Shown here: piece by piece, positions 62,247 through 64,000 of the stretch
How the letters are laid out: each line of letters opens with the position of its first letter
How positions within the stretch are numbered: the first letter of the stretch is position 1
Assembly: GCF_016722895.1 (NCBI RefSeq)
Contig: NZ_JAEQNA010000006.1
Location: 62,001 to 126,000 of the forward strand
DNA length: 64,000 bases
From: Ramlibacter aurantiacus
GTDB lineage: Bacteria; Pseudomonadota; Gammaproteobacteria; Burkholderiales; Burkholderiaceae_C
Direction: 5' to 3'
The notes under the pieces: generated by a model
What the model was told of the DNA's origin: nothing
Seen by the model: only the letters and a program-made list of their open reading frames with translations
Database searches by the model: none
Made by a program: the position numbers and the translations under genes

Positions 62247-62720
62247 TCAGATCGGCGTGGAGAGCAAGGTGCGGATGGCCGCAGTGTCGGTGATGACCAG
62301 CCTGCGCTTGAACTTCGGGGCACCGCCCGTGAACACCACGGTGTCCTGGTACACGCCGACGCTGAAGACGAAGCTCTGTCCTTCCTGGCTGGTCTGGAAC
62401 AGGGCGTAGCTCGTCTCCACCTGCCATTCGTCGCCGGCCTGTGCCGTCACGCGCGGTTCGCTGATCACGTGGCGGTCGGTGTGGATGTTGTAGATGTTGG
62501 CCTGGCGCAGCGATGCCACGCGGTCGCGGATCATGGCCTTGTTGTCGCACGTGAGCAGCGACAGCGGCAGCCCGCGCACGTGGTTCTCGCGGGCGACGAT
62601 GCGGTAGACGGCGTCTTCGGTGAAGCAGTCGCTCCACCTTTCCAGCTGGCCGTCGTCCAGGTGGGCGCAGCAGTCGGCGAGCAGGCGCCGCACCTGCTCC
62701 ATGAGCTGGGTCTCGGTCAT
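62247..62720 (-). CDS. Aromatic-ring-hydroxylating dioxygenase, beta subunit
   Basis: A 157-residue SnoaL-fold protein overlapping the alpha stop (ATGA): VRRLLADCCAHLDDGQLERW, FTEDAVYRIVARENHVRGLP, RQANIYNIHTDRHVISEPRV and FKRRLVITDTAAIRTLLSTP. The size and the YRIVARENH stretch are like small subunits of anthranilate- and salicylate-type three-component oxygenases. It partners the large subunit at 62717. Confidence 0.83.
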   Translation of the reverse strand: MTETQLMEQVRRLLADCCAHLDDGQLERWSDCFTEDAVYRIVARENHVRGLPLSLLTCDNKAMIRDRVASLRQANIYNIHTDRHVISEPRVTAQAGDEWQVETSYALFQTSQEGQSFVFSVGVYQDTVVFTGGAPKFKRRLVITDTAAIRTLLSTPI

Positions 62721-63973
62721 GGCCGCTCCTGCGGGGTCGAAGGCGTGGACATGAGTTCGCGCCAGGCCATCCAGAAGCCGCGCATCGGCACCTCGGTCAC
62801 CAGCGTGTCCTGGTCTGCCGGCTCGCCGCGGCCGCCGATCTCGACGAAGGAATACGCGTCCTGCTCGCGCACCAGCGCCTTATGTACCAGCTCGATCGCT
62901 TCGCCGTCTTCCATGGAGATGTAGCCGCCGGGTCCCGCCAGGTTGGCCTGCTGCAGGCGGTGCTCGGTCATGGACTCGTCGTCGTCGGGGTAGCCGTAGT
63001 AGGTCCAGTAGATCTCGAACTCGGATTCGCTGCGCGTGCGGATCTGCCGGGTGGCCAGGCTGTTGCCGATCTGGTGGAACACCACGTTGGGAAAGATCGA
63101 CATGATCGACAGGCTCATGGGGTCGGGGAATTCGGGCCGGTAATGCAGCATGGCTGCGTTCTCCAGCTTGATCTGGCCGTCACCGCGGCTGGTCTGCTGG
63201 TAATCGTCCTTGCCCAGCGTGGCCGTGCTCTCGGCGGTGAAGGAGATGTTGTGGCGATGCCGGCGGTCCATGCGCGCGCCGCCCCAGTTGCTCAGGCGGG
63301 CGATGCCGAAGGTGATCTGGAACATGTGCAGCAGCCCGCCGTGGTTGGGGTCGCGCAGGTTGTCCGCATACAGCTTCCAGTTGCCGTGCACCACCTGGCG
63401 CTGGTAACCCAGCACGCGAACCGGCTTGTGCAGCAGGCGTTCGAGCTGCGCGCACATCGGCTCGTCGAGGTAGTCCTCCAGCGGCTCCACGTCGGGCGAG
63501 AGGGTGCCGAAGATCGCGCCCGAATACGACTGCACCCTGAGCTTGCGCAGCGAATGCCTGGCGGTGTCGAAGTCCGGTGGCAGCCCGCCCTTGCCCTTGA
63601 CACCGCGCCTGAACGGCACGGCGATCAGGTCGCCCTGCAGGTTGTAGGTCCACTGGTGGTAGCAGCAGACATGCTCGTTGGCCTGGCCCTGCGCTTCGCG
63701 CCGCACGATGGCGCCCCGGTGGGCGCAGCGGTTCACGAAGGCATGCAGTTGGCCGTCGGCATCGCGGCTCACCACCACCGGGGTATCGCCCAGGTAGCTG
63801 GTGACATAGCTGCCGGGATCGGGCACTTCGGCTTCCAGCGCCAGGTAGTTCCAGGTGCGCCCGCGAAAGATGCGCTCCTGCTCCTGTTCGTAGATGGCGC
63901 GTTCGCGGTACGCGGCAAAGGGAATGCGCGTCATGTCGGCCGCGGGCCAACGCAGGTCTTCGAAGGTTCGCAT
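62717..63973 (-). CDS. Rieske aromatic-ring-hydroxylating oxygenase, alpha subunit (anthranilate/salicylate type)
   Basis: A 418-residue Rieske protein with cluster ligands Cys83, His85, Cys103 and His106 (NRCAHRGAI, CCYHQWTY). Iron ligands lie in DNLRDPNHGGLLHMF (His211, His216, with Asp208 nearby). The N-terminus (IPFAAYRERAIYEQEQERIF) and the LLHMF motif resemble anthranilate 1,2-dioxygenase and salicylate 5-hydroxylase large subunits. No ferredoxin or reductase is visible before the window edge, 27 bases upstream of the start. Confidence 0.85.
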   Translation of the reverse strand: MRTFEDLRWPAADMTRIPFAAYRERAIYEQEQERIFRGRTWNYLALEAEVPDPGSYVTSYLGDTPVVVSRDADGQLHAFVNRCAHRGAIVRREAQGQANEHVCCYHQWTYNLQGDLIAVPFRRGVKGKGGLPPDFDTARHSLRKLRVQSYSGAIFGTLSPDVEPLEDYLDEPMCAQLERLLHKPVRVLGYQRQVVHGNWKLYADNLRDPNHGGLLHMFQITFGIARLSNWGGARMDRRHRHNISFTAESTATLGKDDYQQTSRGDGQIKLENAAMLHYRPEFPDPMSLSIMSIFPNVVFHQIGNSLATRQIRTRSESEFEIYWTYYGYPDDDESMTEHRLQQANLAGPGGYISMEDGEAIELVHKALVREQDAYSFVEIGGRGEPADQDTLVTEVPMRGFWMAWRELMSTPSTPQERP

Positions 63974-64000
63974 GGGCCTCCATGGATGCAGATGCTGCTG

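Overview
The window is GC-rich DNA with dense coding and short spacers. It reads as a betaproteobacterial chromosome, most likely Burkholderiales and perhaps Comamonadaceae-like. Four orphan Bug-family binding proteins, many small aromatic-catabolism operons, GTG/TTG starts and ATGA overlaps point that way. This assignment is inference; no rRNA or species marker is present. I saw no transposase, integrase, CRISPR array, rRNA or tRNA.

Layout. 1-3752: the end of an NAD(P)-dependent SAF-domain oxidoreductase, a relic of an alpha/beta hydrolase, a PQQ-type sugar dehydrogenase lipoprotein and a histidine phosphatase. 3939-11690: a TetR regulator, then a seven-gene operon with a NicX-like 2,5-dihydroxypyridine dioxygenase homologue, two alpha/beta hydrolases, a ribose-type ABC importer and a GST. 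11754-13237: a divergent DUF2182/DUF1326 pair. 13314-20483: LysR, FAH-family hydrolase, hydantoinase A and B, a small unknown protein and a Bug protein. 20508-30805: an eight-gene minus-strand aromatic operon (CoA ligase, Bug, LigA-like, LigB-like, Rieske alpha and beta, diol dehydrogenase, C-C hydrolase), with a divergent nitronate-monooxygenase-like gene, a TetR regulator with a long basic tail, and a CoA transferase. 31061-33316: a GNAT protein and a LuxR regulator. 33387-37749: LysR plus an oxygenase reductase, VOC protein, FAH hydrolase and Bug protein.

37766-45039 is mostly ordinary genome: a conserved hypothetical, DUF1206, a WYL regulator, QueC, a hydrolase and two DEAD-box helicases. 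45078-50351 holds a HupE/DUF4198/DUF4331 block divergent from an ECF sigma factor and a ChrR-type zinc anti-sigma, with a TGATCC-N18-TACAAG promoter candidate. 50387-57788 is a second Rieske cluster of phthalate-dioxygenase type, flanked by two paralogues of the 4,5-dihydroxyphthalate-decarboxylase/binding-protein fold, with RidA, Bug, two SDRs and a LysR. 57866-59845 is thiC with its TPP riboswitch. 59919-63973 is a third Rieske cluster (alpha, beta, GntR, two SDRs, one with a substituted catalytic site).

Taken together, this is a catabolic island of at least five separately regulated modules for aromatic, heteroaromatic or cyclic-amide acids, each with its own regulator and usually its own uptake protein. 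Three Rieske oxygenases are present but only one reductase (34373-35374), so electron-transfer sharing is a plausible inference. The actual substrates cannot be read from the sequence.
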